A stretch of 64,000 nucleotides of DNA, from the NCBI GenBank assembly GCA_022822905.1, contig JAJDYE010000029.1, forward strand, positions 1 through 64,000, in the 5' to 3' direction. Below are positions 1 through 7,481 of the stretch, in pieces (position 1 is the first letter of the stretch; every line of letters starts with the position of its first letter). Both the position numbers and the translations under genes were made by a program. Origin of the DNA: Acidimicrobiia bacterium. Its GTDB lineage: Bacteria > Actinomycetota > Acidimicrobiia > Acidimicrobiales > Bin134. The notes beneath the pieces were generated by a model. It worked only from the letters and a program-made list of their open reading frames with translations. It did not search any database and was not told the origin of the DNA.

Positions 1-485
1 TGGGGCGGGTTCAAGGGCGAATGGCAGTTGACGACGTGGCCGTGGGCGGTGGTCGATCTGGCGTGCTCGCCGGGCGTGGTGCAGAAGTGGGAGCCGCCGT
101 GGCAGGTGTTCGTGTCGGCGTGGCGGTGCTCGCCGTTCCCCGTCGTGCAATCCTTCGGCGGCGGGTTTTTGCAGCCCGAGACGTGGCCGTGGGTTGAGGT
201 CGATGTCGGCACTTGGCCGGTGGGGCATGAGTGGCTGCCGCCGTGGCAGGTGTTGGTGCTGGCGTGGCGGTGCTGGCCGTTCCCCGGCTTGCAGTCTTGG
301 ACCACCTTGCAGTCGGCGTCGTGGTCGATCCATGCCCCGTTGCACTTCCTGAGCGTGTAGTGGCACGGCCCGGTTGTTCCGTGGCGGTGGGATAGGAGGC
401 TGCACGGCTTCGGCGTCGGCTGGGGCGTGGGCCTGGGCGGGCAGGAGCAAGCAACAAAAGCGGGAACCGGGAGCCAGTACGGCGC
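1..485 (-). pseudogene. Cys/His-rich repeat secreted protein, broken and cut by window edge
   Basis: An open minus-strand frame with no start codon runs from a stop at 486-488 to the left edge. It encodes two copies of a roughly 45-residue Cys/His-rich module. Each has a GNG-x-H-R-H core, then TNTCHGGSH, then a TxxHGHV block ending in Cys. The pattern resembles the modules in the proteins at 3466-5466 and 61994-64000, so this is probably a third family member. More protein-like sequence (YNGTHTHPTPNPNLPC) lies upstream at about 488-628 in another frame, so the gene appears frameshifted before the IS remnant. Spaced Cys and His suggest disulfides or metal binding, which is inference. The true C-terminus lies outside the window. 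Confidence 0.6.
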
Positions 486-611
486 TCAGCGCCGCACCAG
501 CGGGGCGCAGGGGTCGGAATGACTACCCCTGGGCATGGCGTAGCCCCACCGCAGGGCAGATTCGGGTTCGGCGTCGGGTGGGTGTGGGTGCCGTTGTAGG
601 CGTAACACCCG

Positions 612-1138
612 GAAGTGGTGCAGCGACTTCAAACAGGTCCCCACAGCCGAGGGCCCGGTGTTCCTCGCCACCGTTGAGGACCTCTACTCGCGGCGCATGG
701 TCGGGTTCGCCACCTCCGACCGCCATCCGACCGCCGACCTGGCCAAACAGGCCATCAACACCGCGGTCGCCACCAGAGGCGGCGACGTGGCCGGCGTCAT
801 CTTCCACAGCGACAAGGGGCGGCGGGCCTCGCGGATCGCAATACACCTCAGACGCCTTCGCCGCGGCCTGCCGGCGGCTCGGCGTACACCGGTCCACAGG
901 CCGCACCGGCAACGCTTTGGACAACGCCCCAGCCGAGTCGTTCTTCTCCACACTCCAACACGAGCTCATCTCACGCCGGGCCTGGACCACCAGAGCCCGT
1001 GCCCGACGAGAAATCTCCCTATGGGTCCACACCTGGTACAACCAACGCAGGCTGCACTCCGCCCTGGGGATGACAAGCCCCGTAGAATACGAACAGGCCC
1101 ACAACCCCGATCCTCATAAACAACCTCTCCACGATTAG
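612..1138 (+). pseudogene. IS3-family transposase (OrfB, rve core) remnant, frameshifted
   Basis: The translation matches the C-terminal catalytic part of IS3-type OrfB transposases: WCSDFKQ, TAEGPVFLATVEDLYSRR, GVIFHSDKG, then GSQYTSDAF, GNALDNAPAESFFSTLQHE and WYNQRRLHSALG near the end. The DDE Asp in FHSD and Glu in AESFF are present. The 5' half, including OrfA, is missing. The frame breaks between HSDKG and SQYT where about 16 extra bases (near 818-834) are inserted, so the two halves lie in different frames. The element cannot encode a working transposase. It abuts the broken secreted-protein gene on its left, which it may have disrupted. Confidence 0.85.
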
Positions 1139-1307
1139 GGGGGAAGCTCAAGGGCAAACACTCGACTCGCCAACAAGCCTGACCACGGGGGAAACCCCAC
1201 GGATTCCTTAGGTCAGCAGGGAGTCTACCACAACGACACAACAGCAGCGTCCAACTAGCGGAGAATCTCAGCAACTCCAAGCGGTCTGCAAGACCGCCCC
1301 TTGATCC

Positions 1308-1556
1308 TCAGGAACGACGTGAGGCAAAACACCAGATGGCTACAGCCACCAAAGCGCTACAAACTGCCAGCCCACCTAAAACCCACAACCCCGTAGAGGC
1401 ATCGAACAACCTGCTAATGCCCCAAGAGCAGCCTGACACAAGGCCAAACACCAACAAGCTTGGAAAAGACGACTTAGACCCTATAGCCCCTGGTTCTTCA
1501 GCAACACCCAAACTAGTATCATCATCGGTGTGTGGTGGGGGGTTTTCATACTTCAT
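1308..1556 (-). CDS. Small two-helix membrane protein, hypothetical
   Basis: An 82-residue ORF begins MKYENPPPHTDDDT. Two hydrophobic stretches follow, around LLVFGLVSG and WVLGGLAVCSALVAVAIW, and the tail is short and basic (ASRRS). The ATG at 1556 has a G-rich Shine-Dalgarno-like stretch (GGTGGGGGG) immediately upstream. An in-frame extension to 1658 exists but has the composition of the flanking GC-rich DNA, so the short form is preferred. I do not recognise the family. The acidic N-terminus and paired helices could suit a small accessory or immunity-type membrane protein, but nothing proves it. Confidence 0.5.
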   Translation of the reverse strand: MKYENPPPHTDDDTSLGVAEEPGAIGSKSSFPSLLVFGLVSGCSWGISRLFDASTGLWVLGGLAVCSALVAVAIWCFASRRS

Positions 1557-2012
1557 GCCCCCCACCATACACCTTGGATCGGGCCGAGCCGCTAGGGCCG
1601 CCCGAGAGAGCGCCCAGGGCGGCCCCAGCGGGCCTCGGGGGAGCTGAGAGCCCAGCATCGGCCGCCAGCGCCGCCGGGGGGGGGTCGGGCGGGCCGGGGG
1701 TTTGGGGTTGGTTTGGGGTTATGCGGTGGGGTGCATGGTCGGGGCGGTGGTGCTGGCTGCGGGTTTTGGGGGTGTTTGTGCTGGTGGGGGGTGGTTTTGG
1801 GGTTTTGGTTTACATAACGGGGGTTCTCTTACGGCGTCGGCGTTCCCCCAGGGCGGCGGGCCGGGGCTCCGGCGGTTTATGCACTCCCCCCGCCGGGGCC
1901 GGTCGGGCCGGTTTATGTGCCTTTATGCACCGCCGAGGGGCCGTTGGCCCGGAGCTGGTGCAGCGGCGCTGGAGGGCCGAGGGGATAGATGCCGGCGCTC
2001 AGCGGGAGCTGT
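1557..2012. other. Gene-free GC-rich stretch with G-run tract
   Basis: No convincing gene is seen. Bases 1676-1812 of the plus strand are a G/T-rich tract with many runs of three to nine G separated by one to seven bases, which fits G-quadruplex-forming sequence. The open frames crossing this region are low-complexity Arg/Gly/Ala/Pro translations typical of non-coding GC-rich DNA. Confidence 0.5.
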
Positions 2013-2255
2013 TCAGCCCGCCCGCTTCACCTGTACCCGCGCCCGGCAGAGCACTTCTGCCCATCCGGCCCGCCCTCCCTCGCGCCTGCGCCACAGCTCG
2101 CCGGCGGCGGGGTCGGGAACCCTGCGGGTGTGGCGGGCCGCCAAATCGGGATCGCCGGTCGCCAGCCCGCAGCCGCAGCGGTACGCGAACCGGCCCGGCT
2201 CCGGGTTCGCCGCCGCCTCAAACCACTCGGGCGGCGTGTCGAAACGGGCGGTCAT
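2013..2255 (-). CDS. Possible small CxC/His protein, hypothetical
   Basis: An 80-residue ORF starts at ATG 2255. The first half looks protein-like (TPPEWFEAAANPEPGRF) and contains YRCGCGLATGDPDLAARH, a Cys-x-Cys followed by His that could be a small zinc site. The C-terminal third is basic and compositionally biased. It follows the ORF at 2435-3049 on the same strand after a 180 bp gap. The family is not recognised and coding status is uncertain in such GC-rich DNA. Confidence 0.35.
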   Translation of the reverse strand: MTARFDTPPEWFEAAANPEPGRFAYRCGCGLATGDPDLAARHTRRVPDPAAGELWRRREGGRAGWAEVLCRARVQVKRAG

Positions 2256-2434
2256 GCGCCCGCCCTATCGGCCCCCGGCCACCGCGCCCGCCAGAGGCCG
2301 CCGCAGCCGGGCCGGAGGCCCTCGGCGGGAGCGGGCCGCTGGGGGGCCGGCGGCGCTAAAGACCCCCGAAACCGGCGCTGGAGGCGCTCCCACACCGCCA
2401 CAGCGGCCCGTTTCGGCCCCGGCCCGGTACCTGA

Positions 2435-3049
2435 CTACCCCCGAGACCCCCGAACACCGCCAAAGCCCACCAGCTCCAGCTCCGGGCGCTGTGGCCACCA
2501 GGCCGGGCTGGAGGGCCTCGGCGCCGGGGGTCGAGCCACAGCGGGCCATGGCGTTGGGGGCGCGGTGCTGGCGAACGGCCCGACGCCACTCCCGGCGGCT
2601 CGGGGGGTTCCGTCGATAAGTACCAGGCGGCGAAGCCGCCGGTACCGGCGGCGCTGTTGGCGTCGGCTCAGGGCCTCGGCGTCAGCAGCCAGCAGCCAAC
2701 CCGGCGGCGGCTCGGCCGCCTCGGCTGTTTCTGCGGGCAAAAGCCGCAGCCGGGGAGCGGGCAAAAGCTCGGGGTTGGCGGCCTCCAGGTCCGGGGGGTC
2801 GCCAGAGTCGGGGGCCTTGGCCCATGCCATCGTGTCCAACACCGCCTGGCACGCCCGCCGGCGGGCCTCAGCCGAGCGCGACCCGCGGTTCTTCCGCGCT
2901 GTCTCGCTAAGCTGTTGGCTGGTGATCGGCCAGCCCAGCCGGGCGCTCAGCTCAGCGGCCAGCTCCGGCCACGCCCCGATCCTGTTGTCTCGGGCCAACG
3001 CCGCCGCCGACCACAGCTCCCCATTGGCCATCTTCGCCACCACCACCAC
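2435..3049 (-). CDS. Possible DNA-binding-like small protein, hypothetical
   Basis: The first 75 residues look like a real helical protein: MANGELWSAAALARDNRI, then WPELAAELSARLGWPITSQQ and LSETARKNRGS. A helix-turn-helix-like segment (ITSQQLSETARKN) is followed by a basic region. The frame opens with GTG codons at 3049 and an in-frame ATG at 3031; either could be the start. After about residue 150 the translation becomes low-complexity, so the real gene may be shorter or decayed. The position beside a recombinase and an IS remnant would fit a mobile-element cargo gene. No family is recognised. Confidence 0.4.
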   Translation of the reverse strand: MVVVAKMANGELWSAAALARDNRIGAWPELAAELSARLGWPITSQQLSETARKNRGSRSAEARRRACQAVLDTMAWAKAPDSGDPPDLEAANPELLPAPRLRLLPAETAEAAEPPPGWLLAADAEALSRRQQRRRYRRLRRLVLIDGTPRAAGSGVGPFASTAPPTPWPAVARPPAPRPSSPAWWPQRPELELVGFGGVRGSRG

Positions 3050-3465
3050 CCTACACCGCCCGGAAAACTCGCCCGGCCCACACCGGAAAACCGGAAACCC
3101 CCAGCACCACAGCCGAGCCGGAGGCCCTCAGGGCCGGGGGATCGAGGGCCACGCCCAGGCCCCCGACGTCCACCAGGGGCCGCCACAGCCGAGCTGGAGG
3201 CCCTCGGGATCGACGCCGGCGCTCGGCTCCGGGGGCGGGTTTTGGGGGTGGGGTGTAGCACCGGGGCTAACACCGGAGGGGGCCAGGGGGCGCTGCGCTG
3301 GGGCTGGGGGCGGTTATGGGTCCGGCGGGCGGCGCGGGCAGGAGCTGGAAGCGCCCACAGCGCCGCTGGAGGCCCCGAGGGGCGGGCGATCACCCCAGCG
3401 GGCCTCAGGGCCACCACAGCGCCCAGGGCGACCCCGGCGGTCTCGGGTTTTGCGGGGGTGCGGTT
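3050..3465. other. Gene-free GC-rich stretch with interspersed repeats
   Basis: No supported gene. It carries two copies (3107-3129 and 3183-3205, one mismatch) of a 23-bp repeat, CCACAGCCGAGCYGGAGGCC followed by CTC. Looser copies of its GGAGGCCCTC core occur at about 1968, 2307, 2377, 2509 and 3365, among the weak ORFs upstream. The 3' end of the secreted-protein gene begins at 3466. Confidence 0.45.
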
Positions 3466-5466
3466 CTAGCGGCAGCGCACCGGCTCGTCGTCGCCTACTT
3501 TTTTGTTTCCGGCGATCTTGGCCTGCATTCCGACGTGGTACCAGCCGGCGTTCGGCACGTCGAACGTCGTCGAGGTGCCCGCGACCGCTTTTTGGAATCC
3601 GCGGTGGCCGTAGTTTTTCGCCTCGTTCGCCCAGATGTCGGGTTTGAGGGTTTCGGGGGTTTTGCTCCAAGTGACCGTGATGACCCAGCCCGAGCCCGAC
3701 GACGCGCACGAAACAGACTCGAACGCCAAAGAGGGCTTCGGCTCGGGCTTGGGGGCTGCGGGGGTGGCCTGGCCGGTGATCCACGTTGAGAGGCCGTTGG
3801 TGTTGAACGCGGCCACCCGCACGTCGTAGGCCGAGCCGCTCGCCAGCCCGGTGACCGTGTAGGACGTGGCCAAGTCCGAGCCGTGGTCCAAATCCTCGGT
3901 TTGGGCCGCGGCTGCGGCCTGGTCCCACGTCTGGGTCGTGAGCTTCCACTGCACCCGATAGCCGAACCCCGCGGCGGGAGTGGTGGCCGAGGCCGACCAT
4001 GAAGCCGCAATCTCCCCCACCCCCGCACTCGCAGACAAACCAGAAACAGGATCAGGAACCGAATCGGAATCATCCTCCCTTACTGCATTTTCAGCCGCGC
4101 AAGCCAATGTAACTGATATATGAACTAAGGCACCAATGCCTGTAGTACTTATACCCGCAGTGACTGCCGCCGCTCTTGTGCTTATTCGGGTTGCCGCCGC
4201 TCTCGCTACTTCTCGCCCAGCAGCAGAGCCTCCAGCACCAACAGTGAAATGCGCTCCTAGGTCTAACGGTGAATCGCACAATACGTCATAGGCAAAGTCG
4301 TTAGCCGCCTTGTACGCAGCAACAACTTCACCGGCAGCAGTCCGAAAAGCCGCCCTGGTCGCTTCCGCGGTGTTGTCCCAAAACTCCTGAGCTTTCTCAT
4401 ATATAGCTCTCAAATTTGCTCCAGTGGGGTTCTTTAGCACTGGTTCGTAGCAGTTATCGCTTCTTTTATCCCATTTTGCTGCAAAAGCTATCCTACCTTC
4501 GGCTCTTGCAATCAGTGGATTAACAACAAGTCTGAAACTTCCGTCATTGCTTTGATAAACCTGCGGGTTCTCTTGCAGAGGTGGTGCGTATTGGCCTGTG
4601 GGGCATATGACCGGCACCGGCCGGGTGTCGCAGCCGGGAACCGATACATCCCCGTGGCTATCGCGAACGTGGCCGTAGACCGTTACCCTCTCGTCTTCGT
4701 ACTTACCGGCCGCGCACTTCGCATGGTCGGCGTGGCAGGTGTTCCCGTTGGGATGCTCGCCCGGCTTGCAACCGTTGCCACCATTGCCGCCGCCGTTGCC
4801 ACCATTGCCGCCGCCGTTGCCGCCCGGTTTGGGGGGCGGATCAACCCTGGTGGTCGGCGGGGGATCAGGGTCAGCCGTGGGGTCGGGCGTGGGGTCGGGC
4901 GTGGGGTCGGGCTTCGGGTCGGGCTTCGGGTCGGGCGTGGGGTCGGGCGTGGGGTCGGGCTTCGGCGTCGGCTTGGCCGTGGGCTTCGGGGTCGGGGGTG
5001 GCTCATAGTGGGGGTCGTGGACCGTGCGGGTTCCGGTCCTGGTCTCGGTGACGAAATAGACCTCGGTCTTGGTGCCGGTCTGCACTTTTTTGGACACCGT
5101 TTTGTAGTTGTAAACTTGTCGCCACGAGGTTTTTGGCGGCGGGCAATAGGTACCGACCTCGCCGCCGATTATGACCGTCTCGCAGGGGAAGCGCTGGGTG
5201 TACTTCTCCCAGAACGGTTGCACCCGCACCTTCTCGGTCACCCACTCGTAAACCGGAACCTCGCGGGTCTTCCCGATTGTGACGTTATAGGTGTAGGGCT
5301 CCGTCCACGGAGGATGGGCCTCGGCGGCAGGCGTTGTGTCGGGCAGCGCGAACACCAGGCCCCCCGCCACCAGCAGCATCGACAGAAAGGCCAAAAGCAG
5401 TTTCCGGCTCGGGCGCTTGGCAAATGCGGCCATCTTGGCGGCCCCCCTCGGGCGGAGTCGTTTCAT
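3466..5466 (-). CDS. Large secreted/anchored FN3 protein with Pro-rich stalk and Cys/His-rich module
   Basis: A 666-residue protein from ATG 5466. A basic N-terminus and hydrophobic segment (residues about 22-41, LLLAFLSMLLVAGGLVFA) form a signal peptide or anchor. Next come a Tyr/Thr-rich beta region, a (PTPDPKPDP)n stalk, a Gly/Asn linker (GGNGGGN repeats), and a Cys/His-rich module (CKPGEHPNGNTCHADHAKC). A helical Ala-rich domain encoded by AT-richer DNA (about 4060-4570) follows, then an FN3 domain (VSGLSASAGVGEIAASWS to YDVRVAAFNTNGL) and a second beta domain. It is probably cell-surface; the function is unknown. A longer start at 5538 exists, but that extension would cover the recombination-site-like dyad at 5489-5514, so MKRL is preferred. 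Modules resemble those in 61994-64000. Confidence 0.8.
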   Translation of the reverse strand: MKRLRPRGAAKMAAFAKRPSRKLLLAFLSMLLVAGGLVFALPDTTPAAEAHPPWTEPYTYNVTIGKTREVPVYEWVTEKVRVQPFWEKYTQRFPCETVIIGGEVGTYCPPPKTSWRQVYNYKTVSKKVQTGTKTEVYFVTETRTGTRTVHDPHYEPPPTPKPTAKPTPKPDPTPDPTPDPKPDPKPDPTPDPTPDPTADPDPPPTTRVDPPPKPGGNGGGNGGNGGGNGGNGCKPGEHPNGNTCHADHAKCAAGKYEDERVTVYGHVRDSHGDVSVPGCDTRPVPVICPTGQYAPPLQENPQVYQSNDGSFRLVVNPLIARAEGRIAFAAKWDKRSDNCYEPVLKNPTGANLRAIYEKAQEFWDNTAEATRAAFRTAAGEVVAAYKAANDFAYDVLCDSPLDLGAHFTVGAGGSAAGREVARAAATRISTRAAAVTAGISTTGIGALVHISVTLACAAENAVREDDSDSVPDPVSGLSASAGVGEIAASWSASATTPAAGFGYRVQWKLTTQTWDQAAAAAQTEDLDHGSDLATSYTVTGLASGSAYDVRVAAFNTNGLSTWITGQATPAAPKPEPKPSLAFESVSCASSGSGWVITVTWSKTPETLKPDIWANEAKNYGHRGFQKAVAGTSTTFDVPNAGWYHVGMQAKIAGNKKVGDDEPVRCR
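4778..4985 (-). repeat. In-gene tandem repeats: Gly/Asn linker and Pro-Asp stalk
   Basis: Within the secreted-protein gene, 4778-4830 repeats GGN triplets and about 4870-4985 repeats a 12-bp unit encoding PTPD or PKPD. Such repeats expand and contract by slippage and probably set stalk length. Confidence 0.8.
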
Positions 5467-5488
5467 TAGGAAGCCCCGATCTGGTATT

Positions 5489-5514
5489 CGGCGGATAATT
5501 GCCTTTATCCGCCG
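5489..5514. promoter_or_regulatory. Dyad resembling a tyrosine-recombinase core site (10-6-10)
   Basis: CGGCGGATAA (5489-5498), spacer TTGCCT (5499-5504), TTATCCGCCG (5505-5514). This is a perfect 10-bp inverted repeat around a 6-bp asymmetric spacer, the geometry of simple Xer/Fim-type core sites. It lies 23 bp upstream of the start of the secreted-protein gene. The same spacer with one conserved arm recurs in the opposite orientation at 5841-5857. Confidence 0.6.
5492..5508 (+). repeat. Left copy of 17-bp inverted repeat bounding a possible invertible segment
   Basis: CGGATAATTGCCTTTAT is the exact reverse complement of 5841-5857. The pair encloses 332 bp between the divergent secreted-protein and tyrosine-recombinase genes. 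Confidence 0.85.
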
Positions 5515-5840
5515 CGTTCGAACCCCGATCCGCGTCACCAGAGCGCGGTGCAGTGGCCGCTAGAACCGCGCCAGAGCAGGGAATTCAATGGGTCGCGGCA
5601 GACAGGCTCGGCACTGGCTCACGGGTGCGGCTGACGGTGCAGTGGGCGCTCGAACTGCCATATGGCCGTGGCTGCTAAAGCTGGAGAGAGGGAGCGAAGC
5701 CTGTTGCCCCAGCGAATTCAGTCGATGGAACCGTCTTCTGTTTCCCCAGGTCAACCCTTTTATCGGCCGTCAGTCACCAGCTTCGCCCTTGGGAAATCTC
5801 CAGGATCGGGTTGACAAGCGCCGCCGGTTTGAACTACCCA
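5509..5840. other. Putative invertible intergenic segment (332 bp)
   Basis: This interval between the two divergent genes has no convincing ORF. It is enclosed by perfect 17-bp inverted repeats. A TTGACA hexamer at 5811-5816 reads rightward toward the recombinase; inversion would turn it toward the secreted-protein gene. No good -10 is obvious at 17 bp spacing, so promoter content is only suggested. Two GAATTC-containing stretches occur at 5581 and 5714. Confidence 0.45.
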
Positions 5841-5857
5841 ATAAAGGCAATTATCCG
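5841..5857 (-). repeat. Right copy of 17-bp inverted repeat
   Basis: ATAAAGGCAATTATCCG is the exact reverse complement of 5492-5508. Read on the minus strand it has the arm GACGGATAA and spacer TTGCCT; the other arm (TTATTGGG) diverges from the left site. Confidence 0.85.
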
Positions 5858-5960
5858 TCATGTGAGGCCACCTTTTGCTCGGCGGCTCTCGACAGTTCCC
5901 AGCTGGAAAAACGCATCAGGCATCGGCTAGGAAAACGGCGATGACCCCCCCCGCCGCCAC

Positions 5961-6959
5961 ATGTGTTCGCCTGGCACCGCTAACAGCGATGCCGGCCTGG
6001 TCTTTTGCTGCTTGGATGATCTGATAGCTCAGGCCGAGACCGCAGCGCTTTCCGCCAACACCCACAAGACCTATAGAACCGGTTGGAACAGCTGGGCCCG
6101 CTGGTCAGCCGCAAATGGCCAAAAAGTCGCGAAGGCCACCGTCAAGAACATCCAGCGCTGGCTGGCCGACCTCTACATGGAAGGGAAGAAACTGGCCACC
6201 CTGCGCACCTACCTAGCCGCGGTGGCCTACAAGCTCCGCAGCCGCACGGGCACCAACCCTGCCCGCGACCACCGGGTGCGGCTGCTTTTGGCCGGGTTGG
6301 CCCGCAACGCCGCTGAACGGGGCATCACCACCCGCCAGGCCAGCCCGCTGCGCCGGGAGCACATACAACGAATCGCAGCCGCCGTCTCCGCGCCGAGGCG
6401 CAACCAGCCCGGCGGGAGGCTGGAAACCCCCGAGCAAGCACGAGAACGCGCCGACACCGACATCGCCATGCTCGCCGTCGGCCACGACGCTTTGCTGCGC
6501 TGTAGCGAACTCCTCGCCCTCACCTGGAACGACATCGACCACCCACCTGACGGCGGACTAGCCACCATATGGATCCGCCGCTCCAAAACCGACCAGAACG
6601 GCGAAGGCGCCGCAGTCGCCATTTCCGGGTACGCATCGCAAGCCCTGGCCCGCCTGAGAAAAGCAGGCGCCAACCCCGATGCCCGCATATTCGATTTCTC
6701 GCCCAGCACCGCCCGCCGCCGCATCAAAGCAGCAGCCCGAGACGCCGGCATCGACCCCGCCGGCATCTCCACCCACTCCCTGCGCGTGGGCATGGCCCAA
6801 GACCTCGCCGCCTCGGGCATCAACATGAGCGGCCTCATGCTCGCAGGCCGATGGCACAGTCCCAAAACGGCCGCCCTCTACATCAGGCGCGTACAAGCCC
6901 AACACACCCCCGCCGCCCAACACCTCAAAACCCAACAGCCCCTGATCCCCTGTTCCTGA
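5961..6959 (+). CDS. Tyrosine recombinase/integrase
   Basis: A 332-residue phage-integrase-type recombinase. A core-binding N-domain spans about residues 18-105 (LSANTHKTYRTGWNSWARW) and the catalytic domain about 125-310. All catalytic residues are visible: R180 (LLRCSELLALTW), K209 (RRSKTD), H272 and R275 (HSLR), W298/H299 (GRWHS) and nucleophile Y307 (ALYIRR). It should cut and rejoin DNA through a 3'-phosphotyrosine. The start at ATG 5961 has no clear Shine-Dalgarno, so leaderless or alternative initiation is possible. No tRNA attachment site is seen nearby. The nearest candidate substrate is the inverted-repeat pair at 5492-5857. It converges on nusB. Confidence 0.9.
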   Translation: MCSPGTANSDAGLVFCCLDDLIAQAETAALSANTHKTYRTGWNSWARWSAANGQKVAKATVKNIQRWLADLYMEGKKLATLRTYLAAVAYKLRSRTGTNPARDHRVRLLLAGLARNAAERGITTRQASPLRREHIQRIAAAVSAPRRNQPGGRLETPEQARERADTDIAMLAVGHDALLRCSELLALTWNDIDHPPDGGLATIWIRRSKTDQNGEGAAVAISGYASQALARLRKAGANPDARIFDFSPSTARRRIKAAARDAGIDPAGISTHSLRVGMAQDLAASGINMSGLMLAGRWHSPKTAALYIRRVQAQHTPAAQHLKTQQPLIPCS

Positions 6960-7017
6960 TGTCTCCCCTGTTGCCCAGACTTCCTTCTCAAAGGTGCCGA
7001 TTCTGCAACTCTCGCAG

Positions 7018-7446
7018 CTAGCCCTGCCCCGATGGGCGGACGATGGCGGCCACCTGCGACAGAAGGCCGTTGATGAACCCCGCGGAGGCCGGAGTGGAGT
7101 ACTCGTGGGCCAACTCCACCGCTTCGTTGATGATCACAGCCACCGAGATATCGGTGCTGTGGGAGAGCTCGAAGCTGGCCAAGCGCAGAATGGCCCGATC
7201 GAGAGCCGGCATCCGGGCCACCGGCCATCGCTCGGAGAACTCCTCCAAGCGGGCGTCGATTTCGTTTTGGTGCTCGGCCGCCCCGGTCACCAGGGTGTGG
7301 GCGTAGGGTTCGAGGGGCAGCTCTTGGGCGGCTAGCAGCTCAGCCATGTAGATGCCCTTGGTCTCGGCCTCATAGAGCAGGCCCAAGGCCCGTTCCCTCA
7401 CTTGGCGGCGCTGTGACCCGGCAACCAGGGGATCGGGCGAGCTCAT
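7018..7446 (-). CDS. nusB: Transcription antitermination factor NusB
   Basis: A 142-residue all-helical protein with the NusB pattern: RRQVRERALGLLYEAETKG at the N-terminus, PALDRAILRLASFEL in the middle and VIINEAVELAHEYS with AGFINGLL at the end. NusB binds NusE (S10) and boxA RNA to promote rRNA antitermination. It is last in the minus-strand run efp-nusB, as in other Actinobacteria, and borders the accessory left end. Confidence 0.95.
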   Translation of the reverse strand: MSSPDPLVAGSQRRQVRERALGLLYEAETKGIYMAELLAAQELPLEPYAHTLVTGAAEHQNEIDARLEEFSERWPVARMPALDRAILRLASFELSHSTDISVAVIINEAVELAHEYSTPASAGFINGLLSQVAAIVRPSGQG

Positions 7447-7481
7447 TTGTCACCGAGGAGTCGTCGAGGGCGCCGGGATGC

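Noticed and set aside
374..620. N-terminal part of the plus-strand frame that leads into the transposase
   Set aside because: No transposase similarity before about 612; it crosses the broken secreted-protein gene on the other strand.
1989..3647. 552-residue plus-strand ORF and other long frames in 1532-3469
   Set aside because: Low-complexity Arg/Gly/Pro/Ala translation with no domain, antisense to better candidates; typical of GC-rich DNA.
4552..5469. 305-residue plus-strand ORF
   Set aside because: Antisense to the Pro-rich and Gly-rich repeats of the secreted-protein gene; repeat-driven shadow frame.
5492..5857. Integron attI/attC sites next to the recombinase
   Set aside because: No GTTRRRY core, no cassette array, and the recombinase shows no obvious IntI-specific insert; inverted sites fit inversion better.
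5588..5944. 118-residue plus-strand ORF in the putative invertible segment
   Set aside because: No ribosome-binding site or family, and it crosses the right inverted repeat; likely chance.
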